Assembly: GCA_965219235.1 (NCBI GenBank)
Contig: OZ244721.1
Location: forward strand, 1,178,001-1,242,000
Direction of reading: 5' to 3'
DNA: 64,000 nt
Source of the DNA: CBDHCC01 sp965219235
GTDB taxonomy: Bacteria > Pseudomonadota > Alphaproteobacteria > Sphingomonadales > Sphingomonadaceae
Shown here: positions 41,769 through 50,372 of the stretch, one piece after another
Position numbering within the stretch: the stretch's first letter is position 1
Layout of the letters: the number at the start of each line of letters is the position of its first letter
Translations under genes and position numbers: made by a program
The notes under the pieces: generated by a model
The model's input: only the letters and a program-made list of their open reading frames with translations
Told to the model about the DNA's origin: nothing
Database searches by the model: none

Positions 41769-43175
41769 CTAAGCGCGCGCTCTCGCCGCCTTCCACGCCG
41801 CCATCGCCCGCTCGCGCGCGGCCTTGTGACCGACCATCTTCGGCGGGTAGTCGGCCGGCCGTGTATCCTCGCCCGGGTCGTGGATGTCGGCGTCGGGCAG
41901 GTGCGCCAACTCCGGCATCCAGCGGCGGATATATCCGCCCGCGTCGAATTTCTCCGACTGGGACAGCGGCGCCATCATGCGGTGGAACGGCGCGGCGTCC
42001 ACGCCGCTGCCCGCCACCCACTGCCAGTTGGTCGAGTTGTTGCCGTAGTCCGCGCCGCACAGGGTGTCCCAGAACCACCGCTCGCCCGCCTGCCATTCGA
42101 TCAGCAGGTGCTTCACCAGGAAGCTGGCGGTGAGCAGGCGCAAGCGGTTGTGCATCCAGCCCGAGGCCCACAGCTCCCGCATCCCGGCGTCGACGATCGG
42201 ATAGCCGGTGGTGCCCCGCCGCCAGCGCTCCAGGTCCGCTCGCACCTCGGGATCGTCGAGGTCGCGGTAGAGGCGGTCGGCGGGGAAGCGCGGGTTCGCC
42301 TCTCGCCAGCCCTGGTCGGGGACCTTCATGATCAGCGTCTGGGCGAAGTCGCGCCAGGCCAGCTCTTTCCGAAAGACCTCTGTGACATTCGGATCGGGGG
42401 CATCGGCGATGGCGTGCCACACGGTCGCGGCCGAGATGTCGCCCATGTGCAGGTGCGGCGACAGGCGGCTGGTCGCGTCGGCGGAGGGGTGGTCGCGGCA
42501 TTCCGCATAGTCGCCGACCCGCTCGACCATGGTGGAGAGACGCTCGGCCGCCCCGCGCTCGCCCGGCGTCCACTCCTCACGGAAACCGGCCGCCCAGTCG
42601 GGCCTGGTCGGCGGCAAGGCCCAGTCGTCGAGCCCGTCGCTCTCCGGCCACTCGTCGGGAGCCGGGATGCGATCGGGGGCCGGCAGCGGATCGGGTGGCG
42701 GCAGCTGATCCTGCAGTGCCCGCCAGAACGGCGTGTAGATCCTGTAGGCGTCGCCCGCGCCGGTGGCGACGCGGCCGATCTCGTGCAGGTAGTTGCCGGG
42801 GTGGAGGCGCAGATCGACCCGCTCCGCCAGCCGGTCCTGCGCCTTGCGCCACCAGGGCTCCCAATGCTGGACCGCATGGACGGCGGCCGCGCCCGTCTCC
42901 TCCACCAGCTCGGCCAGCACCGCGTCCGCGCGCCCGCGCCGCAGGATCAGGCGCGACCCCCGCGCCTCCAGATCGGCGGCCAGCGAGGCGAGCGAATGGT
43001 GCAGCCACCAGCGCTGCGCCCCACCCATCCGCCGGTCATCCTCGCCCTCGGCCGGAGTCTCGTCGTCCAGGACGTAGACCGGCAGCACCGGCCCCGCCTC
43101 GCACGCGGCCGCCAGAGCGGGCTGGTCGGCCAGGCGCTGGTCGCGTCGGAACCAGACGATGTGCGGTGCGGTCAT
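41769..43175 (-). CDS. phrB: Deoxyribodipyrimidine photolyase (cryptochrome/photolyase family)
   Basis: 468 aa flavoprotein repairing UV cyclobutane dimers with light. 'IVWFRRDQRLADQPAL' starts the antenna domain; the FAD domain has 'LSPHLHMGDIS', 'WRDFAQTLI' and 'GYPIVDAGMRELWASGWMHNRLR'. 'ADYGNNSTNWQWVAGSGVDAAPFHRMMAP' (in parts) carries the electron-transfer Trp and FAD contacts. ATG 43175 starts MTAPHIVWFRR; a longer frame adds 21 residues of no family likeness. It is adjacent to the CFA-synthase-like gene on the same strand. Confidence 0.95.
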   Translation of the reverse strand: MTAPHIVWFRRDQRLADQPALAAACEAGPVLPVYVLDDETPAEGEDDRRMGGAQRWWLHHSLASLAADLEARGSRLILRRGRADAVLAELVEETGAAAVHAVQHWEPWWRKAQDRLAERVDLRLHPGNYLHEIGRVATGAGDAYRIYTPFWRALQDQLPPPDPLPAPDRIPAPDEWPESDGLDDWALPPTRPDWAAGFREEWTPGERGAAERLSTMVERVGDYAECRDHPSADATSRLSPHLHMGDISAATVWHAIADAPDPNVTEVFRKELAWRDFAQTLIMKVPDQGWREANPRFPADRLYRDLDDPEVRADLERWRRGTTGYPIVDAGMRELWASGWMHNRLRLLTASFLVKHLLIEWQAGERWFWDTLCGADYGNNSTNWQWVAGSGVDAAPFHRMMAPLSQSEKFDAGGYIRRWMPELAHLPDADIHDPGEDTRPADYPPKMVGHKAARERAMAAWKAARARA

Positions 43176-43257
43176 GGGGTTCCCCGGAAGCTTCGGGGGC
43201 GTCAGCGCCGCACGCCGGAGCAAGGTTCCGCTCGGCACCCGGTCCGGCCCAACGGCG

Positions 43258-44289
43258 TCACTCCCGCCGGGGCTGTTTTTCCACCTGCCAGGTCTGACCC
43301 TTGGCGACCAGCTTCTGCAGGTCGGCCACCTTGCCCTCGCGCGCCATCCGGCCCTGCTCCGATACGGCGGAGTCGAAGGTTGGCGCGGGGTCGTCCAGCA
43401 GCACGCCCAATGCCATCGGGAACGCGCCGAACGGCATCTCGACCAGCAGGTGCGCCATCATGCGGCTGGTGACGTCGTGGACGCGCACGCCCGCCGCCTG
43501 CCAGTTGCCGCCCCCGACCTCGACCACCGTGAGCGCCAGCGTGTCGGCGTCGAGCGCGATGCCCTTCGTCCCCTTGTCGAACAGCATCGGCTCGCCGTCG
43601 GCCAGCCACAGCTGCCCGGTCGCCGCGTTCGCCTTGTCCGCGAACTCGCCGAACACGTCCTTGTTGTAGACGATGCAGTTCTGGAAGATCTCCACGAACG
43701 CCGCGCCCCGATGCTCGTAGGCGGAGACGAGCACGTCCGGGAGCTGCTTCGAGATGTCAATCGCGCGGGCGACGAACCGCGCGCCGGAGCCCAGCGCGAA
43801 GGCGCACGGATTGGCCGGGCGATCCACCGAGCCGAAGGGGGTGGACGGCGTGCGCGTTCCCGGCCGGCTGGTGGGTGAGTACTGCCCCTTGGTCAGGCCG
43901 TAAATCTCGTTGTTGAACAGCAGGATCTGGGTGTCGAGATTGCGGCGCAGAACATGCATCGTGTGGTTGCCGCCGATCGACAGCGCGTCGCCGTCGCCGG
44001 TGATGATCCACACGTCCAGCTCCGGATTGGCGAGCTTCACCCCCGTGGCCACCGCCGGCGCGCGCCCGTGGATGGTGTGGAAGCCGTAGGTTTCCATGTA
44101 ATAGGGGAAGCGGCTCGAACAGCCGATGCCCGACACGAACACGGTCTTCGCCGGGTCCGCCCCGATGCGCGGCATGGTGCGCTGCACCGCCTTGAGCACA
44201 GCATAGTCGCCGCAGCCCGGGCACCAGCGCACCTCCTGATCGGTCTCCCAGTCCTTTGGGGTGGTGGCGATGGGGGTCATGTCGTTCAT
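43258..44289 (-). CDS. korB: 2-oxoacid:ferredoxin oxidoreductase, beta subunit (KorB-like)
   Basis: 343 aa thiamine-diphosphate subunit. 'WCPGCGDYAVLKAV' holds Cys of the Fe-S site, 'GIGCSSRFPYYMETYGFHTIHGRAP' is a substrate/ThDP region, and 'WIITGDGDALSIGGNH' is the ThDP-binding GDG motif. Together with the alpha gene it would oxidise 2-oxoglutarate or another 2-oxoacid to acyl-CoA, reducing ferredoxin. Usual in sphingomonads as KorAB. ATG 44289 or the ATG three codons later could start it. The gap to korA contains a repeat. Confidence 0.9.
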   Translation of the reverse strand: MNDMTPIATTPKDWETDQEVRWCPGCGDYAVLKAVQRTMPRIGADPAKTVFVSGIGCSSRFPYYMETYGFHTIHGRAPAVATGVKLANPELDVWIITGDGDALSIGGNHTMHVLRRNLDTQILLFNNEIYGLTKGQYSPTSRPGTRTPSTPFGSVDRPANPCAFALGSGARFVARAIDISKQLPDVLVSAYEHRGAAFVEIFQNCIVYNKDVFGEFADKANAATGQLWLADGEPMLFDKGTKGIALDADTLALTVVEVGGGNWQAAGVRVHDVTSRMMAHLLVEMPFGAFPMALGVLLDDPAPTFDSAVSEQGRMAREGKVADLQKLVAKGQTWQVEKQPRRE

Positions 44290-44306
44290 GGCATCGGTCC
44301 TGCAAA

Positions 44307-44422
44307 CCCCTCTCCCGGCGGGAGAGGGAGGGGCCCGCCGCGAAGCGGTGGGAGGGTGAGGGTGACGGCGCTCGCCGACGGCCGGTCACCCTCACCCTGT
44401 CCCTCTCCCACAGGGAGAGGGG
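44307..44422. repeat. Palindromic repeat between korA and korB
   Basis: CCCCTCTCCCGGCGGGAGAGGG at the left and CCCTCTCCCACAGGGAGAGGGG at the right, with GGGTGAGGGTGAC and GTCACCCTCACC between: same unit as 14913-15026. It lies inside an operon, so the mRNA would contain a long hairpin between the two subunit genes. Confidence 0.85.
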
Positions 44423-44443
44423 ACGCTGTGGCAACGGCTCGCA

Positions 44444-46378
44444 TCACTGCTCCACGCCCACTGGATTGGGCAGTTTGATCCCGGTGGGCGCGACCGACCC
44501 CCCGGACGCACCGGCGAGCGCCTGCTCGAACTCCGCCTCCAGCTCCGCGATGGTGAAGGGCTGGCCGGAGACCTTGTTGAGCGGGCGGGCATCGACCAGC
44601 AGCTGGTCGCGCAGCAGGGTCTTTAGCTGGCCGGTGTTCATTTCCGGAACCATCACCTGATCGTAACTATGCAGCAAGTCGGCAAGATTGCCCGGCAGCG
44701 GCCAAATATGGCGCAGGTGGACGTGGGCCACGCTCCGCCCCTTGGCGCGCAGGCGCTTCACCGCCTGATGGATGGGGCCGTAGGTCGAGCCCCAGCCGAC
44801 GACCGCCAGCGTGTCGCCGGCCTCTCCCAAATCGACCTCCTGATCGGGCACCTCGATGTTGGCGACCTTGTCGTGGCGCAGCTTCGTCATCCGGGCGTGG
44901 TTGGCGGGGGAATAGTCGATGTGTCCCGTCCCGGCCGCCTTCTCGATGCCGCCCACCCGATGGAGCAGGCCGGGCGTGCCGGGCTTGACCCACGGCCGCG
45001 CGAGCTTCTCGTCGCGCTCATACGGCCGGAACTCGCCCTCCGGCGCGTCGTCCAGGAACGCGACCGGGAAGCGTTCATAGGTGGCCATGTCCGGCACCTT
45101 CCACGGCTCGGCGGCATTGGCGATGTAGCCGTCCGTCAAGAGAACGACCGGGCTCATCGCCTCCACCGCCATCCGCACCGCCACGATCGCCGTCTCGAAG
45201 GCGTCGGCGGCCGACCGCGCGGCGACCACCGGTAGCGGCGCGTCGCCGTTGCGGCCATAGACGGCCTGGTAGAGGTCCGACTGCTCGGTCTTGGTCGGCA
45301 GGCCGGTGGACGGCCCGCCCCGCTGCGAGTTCACGATCACCAGCGGCAGCTCGACCATGATCGCCAGCCCCATCGCCTCGGTCTTGAGCGCGAGGCCGGG
45401 GCCGGACGACGAGGTGACCCCCAGCTGCCCGGCATAGCTCGCCCCGATCGCGGCGCAGATCGCGGCGATCTCGTCCTCCGCCTGGAACGTCGTGACATCA
45501 TATTCACGCAAGCGACTGAGATGATGGAGGATCGCCGACGCCGGCGTGATCGGATAGCCGCCGAAGAACATCGGCAGCCCGGCCAGCTGCGCGCCCGCCA
45601 CCAGCCCGAGCGACAGCGCCTCCGCGCCTGTGACCGTGCGCCACAGCCCCTCCTCGACCGGAGCGGGCGCGATGTGGTGCTGCTTGAGTGGACCGGACAG
45701 CTCGGCCGTCTCGCCATAGGCGTGGCCGGCGTTGAGCGCGGCGGTGTTCGCCTCCGCCAGTTCCGGCGCGCGGGCGAACTTGGCCGTCAGCCAGTCGACG
45801 ATCGGCTGGCGGTCGCGGTCGAACATCCAGAGCGCCAGGCCCAGCGTCCACATGTTCTTGCAGCGCAGCGCCTCCTTGTTGCCGAGGCCGAAGGGCTTCA
45901 CCGCCTCCAGCGTCAAGGCGGAAATGTCGAAGGCCAGCAGCCGGTAGTCGGCGAGGCTGCCGTCCTCCAGCGGGTTGGCGTCGTACTTCGCCTTGGTCAG
46001 GTTGCGGTCGCCGAACTCGCCCGAATCCGCGATGATCAGGCCGCCGGGCACCAGCGCCTCGACATTCACCTTCAGCCCGGCCGGGTTCATCGCGACCAGC
46101 ACGTCCGGCCGGTCGCCCGCCGTGGTGATCTCGCTCGAGCCGAAGTTGATCTGGAAGGCGGAGACGCCGAACAAAGTGCCCTGCGGCGCGCGGATTTCAG
46201 CCGGAAAATCGGGGAAGGTGGCGAGGTCGTTGCCGGCGAGCGCGGTGGACAGGGTGAACTGCCCGCCCGTCAGCTGCATCCCGTCGCCGGAGTCCCCGGC
46301 GAAGCGCACGACGACGCTCTCCATCGCCGGCTCGGCGTGAGCCTCCTGCGGCGTGACGGTGTGGGAGGCGGTGGCCAT
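44444..46378 (-). CDS. korA: 2-oxoacid:ferredoxin/acceptor oxidoreductase, alpha subunit (KorA-like)
   Basis: 644 aa fusion of the gamma-like domain (N-terminal 'VVRFAGDSGDGMQLTGGQF') and the alpha domain ('AGLPMFFGGYPITPASAILHHLS', 'ISASYAG'-like ThDP loop, 'LKTEAMGLAIMVELPLVIVNSQRGGPSTGLPTKTEQSDL' in parts). A C-terminal 'VVGWGSTYGPIHQAVKRLRAKG' domain follows. Large KorA of this kind pairs with KorB downstream. The ATG at 46378 is preferred to one nine codons earlier. The four-cysteine ferredoxin domain of PFOR is absent, so a separate ferredoxin is needed. Confidence 0.9.
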   Translation of the reverse strand: MATASHTVTPQEAHAEPAMESVVVRFAGDSGDGMQLTGGQFTLSTALAGNDLATFPDFPAEIRAPQGTLFGVSAFQINFGSSEITTAGDRPDVLVAMNPAGLKVNVEALVPGGLIIADSGEFGDRNLTKAKYDANPLEDGSLADYRLLAFDISALTLEAVKPFGLGNKEALRCKNMWTLGLALWMFDRDRQPIVDWLTAKFARAPELAEANTAALNAGHAYGETAELSGPLKQHHIAPAPVEEGLWRTVTGAEALSLGLVAGAQLAGLPMFFGGYPITPASAILHHLSRLREYDVTTFQAEDEIAAICAAIGASYAGQLGVTSSSGPGLALKTEAMGLAIMVELPLVIVNSQRGGPSTGLPTKTEQSDLYQAVYGRNGDAPLPVVAARSAADAFETAIVAVRMAVEAMSPVVLLTDGYIANAAEPWKVPDMATYERFPVAFLDDAPEGEFRPYERDEKLARPWVKPGTPGLLHRVGGIEKAAGTGHIDYSPANHARMTKLRHDKVANIEVPDQEVDLGEAGDTLAVVGWGSTYGPIHQAVKRLRAKGRSVAHVHLRHIWPLPGNLADLLHSYDQVMVPEMNTGQLKTLLRDQLLVDARPLNKVSGQPFTIAELEAEFEQALAGASGGSVAPTGIKLPNPVGVEQ

Positions 46379-46514
46379 GGGCGGGTCCTGTTTCGTTCGC
46401 TCCACACGACTTAGGCCGTGAGGCCACGTGGTCCAAGAGGGGAATGGTTGGGCGGGGTAAAGGGATGCGCCCTCGCCCCGGAAGGGGCTCGTTACAAATA
46501 GCCGCTACCGTCTT

Positions 46515-46593
46515 CGTCATCCCCGCGAAAGCGGAGATCCATGCGCCACCTGAGGGGGACGGGGCCTGGATCCCCGCCTTCGCGGGGATGACG
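46515..46593. repeat. Palindromic repeat CGTCATCCCCGCGAAAGCGG...CGCGGGGATGACG
   Basis: Left CGTCATCCCCGCGAAAGCGGAG and right CCCCGCCTTCGCGGGGATGACG form a near-perfect inverted pair of about 20 bp around 35 bp. Two partial GCGGGGATGACGATGTT(A/G)AA copies follow to 46622, then a GGTCCCCTGAAGGGGAGAGG core near the deacetylase stop. The whole 276-bp gap between korA and the deacetylase gene holds only repeats. Confidence 0.8.
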
Positions 46594-46654
46594 ATGTTAA
46601 ATGCGGGGATGACGATGTTGAACAACACAACGGTCCCCTGAAGGGGAGAGGGCT

Positions 46655-47539
46655 TTACAGCAGCCCGTCGGCCAATGTGGCGATCACCGCCGCGTGCCGC
46701 CGCGCGATCGTGATCGGGTCTGGGCCATATCCTCCGCCAGGCGTGCTCGCCAGCGCCACGCCGGCTGCGCGCGCGGTGACCGCCACCATCTGGTCGCGCG
46801 CAGCGATGCCGGCGTCCGTCAGTGCCAGCCGCCCCAGCCGATCGTCGCGATGGACGTCGACTCCGCCCTGATACAGCACCAGATCGGGCCGCCAGCCGAA
46901 CCCCTCCTCGAGAGCGGGCGCCAGCGCGGCGAGATAGTCCGCATCCTCCAGCCCGTCCGTCAGCGGCACGTCCAGCGTCGAGCGCGCCTTGCGAGCCGGG
47001 AAATTCTTGGCCGCATGGACGGACAGCGTGAACACCCGCGCCTCCCCTGCCATCAACACCGCCGTGCCGTCGCCCTGATGCACGTCCAGGTCGAGGATCA
47101 GGATGCGGCCCGCCCGCCCCTCGTCGAGCAGGCGGCGGGCGGCCACCGCCAGGTCGTTGAACACGCAATAGCCCGCGCCCGTGCCGTACAGCGCGTGGTG
47201 GCTGCCGCCCGCCCCGTGCGCGGCGAATCCGTGCTCCCGCGCCAGCAAGGCGGCCCGATAGGTGCCGCCCAGCGTGGTGGCGGAGCGGGCGGCGACCGCC
47301 GGCGTCACCGCGAAGCCGATGCGCCGTTCCACCTCCGGCGCCACCCGGCACTCCCGCACCGCCGCGACGTAGCCGGGGTCGTGCGCGCGCTCCAGCCACT
47401 CGGCCGGCATCGCCTCCGCCCGCACCTCCCTGAGCGAGCGCAACACCGCCAGCTCGACGGGGATGTGCGCGTACTTGCCGAGCACGGTGCTGCTGGACGA
47501 GGTCGTGCGGTAGAGCGGATGGGTGACGAGCGGGATCAT
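46655..47539 (-). CDS. Histone deacetylase/acetylpolyamine amidohydrolase family protein
   Basis: 294 aa zinc hydrolase of the HDAC fold. 'AAHGAGGSHHALYGTGAGYCVFND' holds the charge-relay His pair, 'LILDLDVHQGDGTAVLM' the zinc-binding Asp/His, and the final Asp is in 'YQGGVDVHRDDRLG'. Bacterial members deacetylate polyamines, acetoin-linked proteins or small molecules; substrate unknown. The ATG at 47539 gives MIPLVTHPLYRTTSS. Divergent from rppH (98 bp between starts). Confidence 0.87.
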   Translation of the reverse strand: MIPLVTHPLYRTTSSSSTVLGKYAHIPVELAVLRSLREVRAEAMPAEWLERAHDPGYVAAVRECRVAPEVERRIGFAVTPAVAARSATTLGGTYRAALLAREHGFAAHGAGGSHHALYGTGAGYCVFNDLAVAARRLLDEGRAGRILILDLDVHQGDGTAVLMAGEARVFTLSVHAAKNFPARKARSTLDVPLTDGLEDADYLAALAPALEEGFGWRPDLVLYQGGVDVHRDDRLGRLALTDAGIAARDQMVAVTARAAGVALASTPGGGYGPDPITIARRHAAVIATLADGLL

Positions 47540-47637
47540 GCAGTGGTCGATCCATGCTGCGGTGCGACGAAACGGTGGACAGGCACGACGGATTGGATCA
47601 TGGGCGTTCGTCTCCTGTTCCGCCGAGAAATGCAACG

Positions 47638-48123
47638 ATGCCCGTGACTTCCCCTCTCCAGCCCACCGACTATCGCCCGTGCGCGGGCATCATGCTGGTC
47701 AACCGCCAGGGCAAGGTGTTCGTCGCCCGGCGGCTCGATGGCACCGCCGACACCTGGCAGATGCCGCAGGGCGGGATCGACGACGGCGAGGGGGCGGAGG
47801 CCGCGGCGTTGCGCGAGTTGACGGAGGAGACCGGCGTCGCGCCCGATCGCGTGGCGGTGATCGGCCGGTCGGACGCCGAGCACGTCTACGATCTGCCGGA
47901 CGAGCTGATGGGGCGGTTGTGGGGCGGGCGCTTCCGCGGCCAGCGCCAGAGCTGGTTCTGCCTGCGATTCCTGGGGGAGGACGGCGAGGTCGACCTCGAC
48001 ACCGAGCATCCGGAGTTCTCCGACTGGCGCTGGGCGGAGCCCGACGAGCTGCCGGATCTGGCGGTGCCGTTCAAGCGCGCGCTCTACCGCGCCGTCCTGG
48101 CGGAGTTCCGCGAGCTTCTGTGA
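47638..48123 (+). CDS. rppH: RNA pyrophosphohydrolase (Nudix)
   Basis: 161 aa Nudix enzyme removing pyrophosphate from 5'-triphosphate mRNA to start decay. The Nudix box is 'GGIDDGEGAEAAALRELTEETG' (given as GGIDDGE and RELTEETG around the loop). 'WQMPQGGIDDG' and 'GQRQSWFCLRF' match RppH/IalA. In alphaproteobacteria this protein is also called IalA. It starts at ATG 47638; an earlier frame gives unrelated residues. The ast-type operon follows 39 bp later. Confidence 0.92.
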   Translation: MPVTSPLQPTDYRPCAGIMLVNRQGKVFVARRLDGTADTWQMPQGGIDDGEGAEAAALRELTEETGVAPDRVAVIGRSDAEHVYDLPDELMGRLWGGRFRGQRQSWFCLRFLGEDGEVDLDTEHPEFSDWRWAEPDELPDLAVPFKRALYRAVLAEFRELL

Positions 48124-48162
48124 GGCTGGCCGGTCGCCGCCGCCTCGGTTAGGAGGCAGGCG

Positions 48163-49365
48163 ATGACACTGTCCTCCTACGATCAGGCGATGCTCGGGCG
48201 CGCCGCCGACGCGCCGATGCTGGAGCGGACCCGCCGCTGGGCGGAGATCCCGAGCGGCACCGCCGACCTGCCCGGGCTGAACCGGATGTTCGGGGAACTG
48301 GCCGATGCCGCGAGCACGCTGCCCGGACAGATCGAGCGGGTGAGCGCCGAGCCGGTCACGGCCGTGGCGCCCGACGGCGAGGAGCGGGAGGTGGCTCATG
48401 GCGACCACCTGCTGCTGACAGTGCGTCCGGAGGCTCCGGTGCAGATCCTGCTGAGCGGCCACATGGACACTGTCTATGGACCCGATCACCCGTTCAAGCG
48501 CGTCATGGATCGGCCGGATGGCGCGCTGAATGGCCCCGGCACGGCGGACATGAAGGGCGGCCTCGCCGTGGCACTGGCGGCGCTGGAGGCGTGGGAGGGA
48601 CGGCCCGGCGCCGACCGGCTGGGCTATCAGCTGATGATCAATTCGGACGAGGAGACCGGCTCCGCCTCCTCCGCCGCCCTGATCGCGCGTGTGGCGGCGG
48701 GCAAGCACGCGGCGCTGACCTACGAACCGGCGCTGCCCGACGGCACGCTGGCCGGCGCGCGCGGCGGCAGCGGCAACTTCTCGCTCACGGTCCACGGCCG
48801 CTCCGCCCATGCGGGCCGCAATCCACGCGACGGCCGCAACGCGCTGGTTGCCGCCGCCGACCTCGCGCTGCGTCTGAACGCGCTGGTCCGCGAGGGGCTG
48901 TCGGTGAACCCCGCGCGGATCGATGGCGGCGGGCCGAACAACGTCGTACCGGAGCGGGCGACCTTGCGGATCAACTTCCGCCCCGCCTCGCCCGAGGATC
49001 AGGCGGAGGTGGAGGCGGCGCTGCCCGCGCTGGTCGCCGCCATCGAGCGCGAGCACGACGTCATGGTCCGCACCCATGGCGGCTTCGGCCGCCCGCCCAA
49101 GCCGCTCTCGCCGGCTGCCGAGCGATTGTTCGGCCGGGTGCGGGACTGCGGCGGTATGCTCGGCCTCGACATCGCTTGGAAGGCGACCGGAGGTGTCTGC
49201 GACGGCAACAACATCGCGGCCGTCGGCGTGCCGGTGGTCGACACGATGGGTGCGCGCGGCGGGGCGATCCACTCATCCGACGAGTTCCTGATTCCCGAGA
49301 GCCTGCCCGAGCGTGCGCAACTCTCCGCGCTGGTCCTCGCCAGCCTGGCGGAGCGCCCGCTGTGA
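48163..49365 (+). CDS. M20-family metallohydrolase in the arginine succinyltransferase operon
   Basis: 400 aa zinc peptidase/deacylase of the M20 family. 'ILLSGHMDTVYG' carries the first zinc His/Asp, 'GPGTADMKGGLAVAL' the bridging Asp, 'INSDEETGS' the catalytic Glu and zinc Glu, and the lid domain has 'GRSAHAGRNPRDGRNAL'. 'GARGGAIHSSDEF' holds the last His. The stop overlaps astA by 4 bp (GTGA), then astB follows. The AST pathway ends with AstE, an M14-like enzyme; I see no AstE here, so this M20 gene could supply the succinylglutamate cleavage. That is a guess from position. Confidence 0.82.
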   Translation: MTLSSYDQAMLGRAADAPMLERTRRWAEIPSGTADLPGLNRMFGELADAASTLPGQIERVSAEPVTAVAPDGEEREVAHGDHLLLTVRPEAPVQILLSGHMDTVYGPDHPFKRVMDRPDGALNGPGTADMKGGLAVALAALEAWEGRPGADRLGYQLMINSDEETGSASSAALIARVAAGKHAALTYEPALPDGTLAGARGGSGNFSLTVHGRSAHAGRNPRDGRNALVAAADLALRLNALVREGLSVNPARIDGGGPNNVVPERATLRINFRPASPEDQAEVEAALPALVAAIEREHDVMVRTHGGFGRPPKPLSPAAERLFGRVRDCGGMLGLDIAWKATGGVCDGNNIAAVGVPVVDTMGARGGAIHSSDEFLIPESLPERAQLSALVLASLAERPL

Positions 49366-50372
49366 CCGCGCTGATCCGCCCCGCCACGCCCGACGACCTG
49401 CCCGCACTCTACGAGATGGCGAAGCTGACCGGCGGCGGCTTCACGAACCTGCCGCCCGACCGCGGCGCGCTGAGGGCGCGGCTGGAGCGCTCCGCCGCCG
49501 CCTTCTCCAGCGACCGGACCGAGCCCGGCGACGACCTGTTCGTGCTCGTGCTGGAGACCGACGACGGCGACGTGCGCGGCACCTGCCAGATCTTCGCGCT
49601 GGTGGGCCAGTCCACCCCCTTCTACTCCTATCGCCTCTCCACCCTCACCCAGCAGTCGAAGGAGCTGGACCGCACGATCCGCGCCGAGATGCTGACGCTC
49701 ACCACCGACCTGGAGGGGTCGAGCGAGGTCGGGGGGCTGTTCCTGCACCCGTCCGCGCGCGCCGGCGGGCTGGGCGCGCTGCTGGCGCGGTCGCGCTATC
49801 TGTTCATCCAGGCGCACCGGGCACGCTTTTCCGACTGGCTGCTGGCCGAGCTGCGCGGGATCATCGACGAGGGTGGGGGATCGCCCTTCTGGGACGGACT
49901 CGCCGGTCGCTTCTTCGGCATGGACTTTTCCGAGGCCGACCAGTTCAACGCCGTCAACGGCCACCAATTCATCGCCGACCTGATGCCCAAGCATCCGGTC
50001 TACACCGCGCTGCTGCCCGACACCGCCCGCGCCGTGATCGGCAAGCCGCACCCCTCGGGCCGCGCGGCCATGCGGATGCTGGAGGCGGAGGGCTTCGCCT
50101 ATGAGGAGTATGTCGACATCTTCGACGGTGGCCCGACCATGCTGGCGCGCACCGACGCCGTGCGATCCGTGCGCGACGCCGAGGAGGCGACCGTGCTGCG
50201 GCTGGAGGATTCGGGCGAGGCCGCGCTGGTCTCGATCGGCCGGCTCGCCAACTTCCGCGCCGCCTTCGGCCGGGTGAGCCACGCGGGCGGGGGTCGGGTC
50301 ACGCTGGACCGCGCCACCGCCGACCGCATGGGCGTCGCGCCGGGCGACAGCGTGCTGCACATCGACCGCTGA
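49362..50372 (+). CDS. astA: Arginine N-succinyltransferase
   Basis: 336 aa GNAT-like enzyme, first step of the ammonia-producing AST route (arginine + succinyl-CoA). 'LIRPATPDDLPALYEMAKLTGGGFTNLPPDR' (in parts RPATPDDLPAL and GGGFTNLPP), 'SEVGGLFLHPSARAGGLGALLARSRYLFI', 'FWDGLAGRFFGMDFSEAD' and 'LMPKHPVYTALLP' are AstA blocks. A GTG start overlaps the M20 stop, and its stop shares one base with astB's ATG. It is full length. Confidence 0.95.
   Translation: MTALIRPATPDDLPALYEMAKLTGGGFTNLPPDRGALRARLERSAAAFSSDRTEPGDDLFVLVLETDDGDVRGTCQIFALVGQSTPFYSYRLSTLTQQSKELDRTIRAEMLTLTTDLEGSSEVGGLFLHPSARAGGLGALLARSRYLFIQAHRARFSDWLLAELRGIIDEGGGSPFWDGLAGRFFGMDFSEADQFNAVNGHQFIADLMPKHPVYTALLPDTARAVIGKPHPSGRAAMRMLEAEGFAYEEYVDIFDGGPTMLARTDAVRSVRDAEEATVLRLEDSGEAALVSIGRLANFRAAFGRVSHAGGGRVTLDRATADRMGVAPGDSVLHIDR

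Noticed and set aside
43258..46378. Pyruvate:ferredoxin oxidoreductase
   Set aside because: No fused ferredoxin domain and the two-subunit layout fits KorAB; 2-oxoglutarate is more likely, though not proven.
46594..46654. GCGGGGATGACGATGTT tandem as a separate protein-binding array
   Set aside because: It is best explained as partial copies of the neighbouring CATCCCCGCG palindrome.
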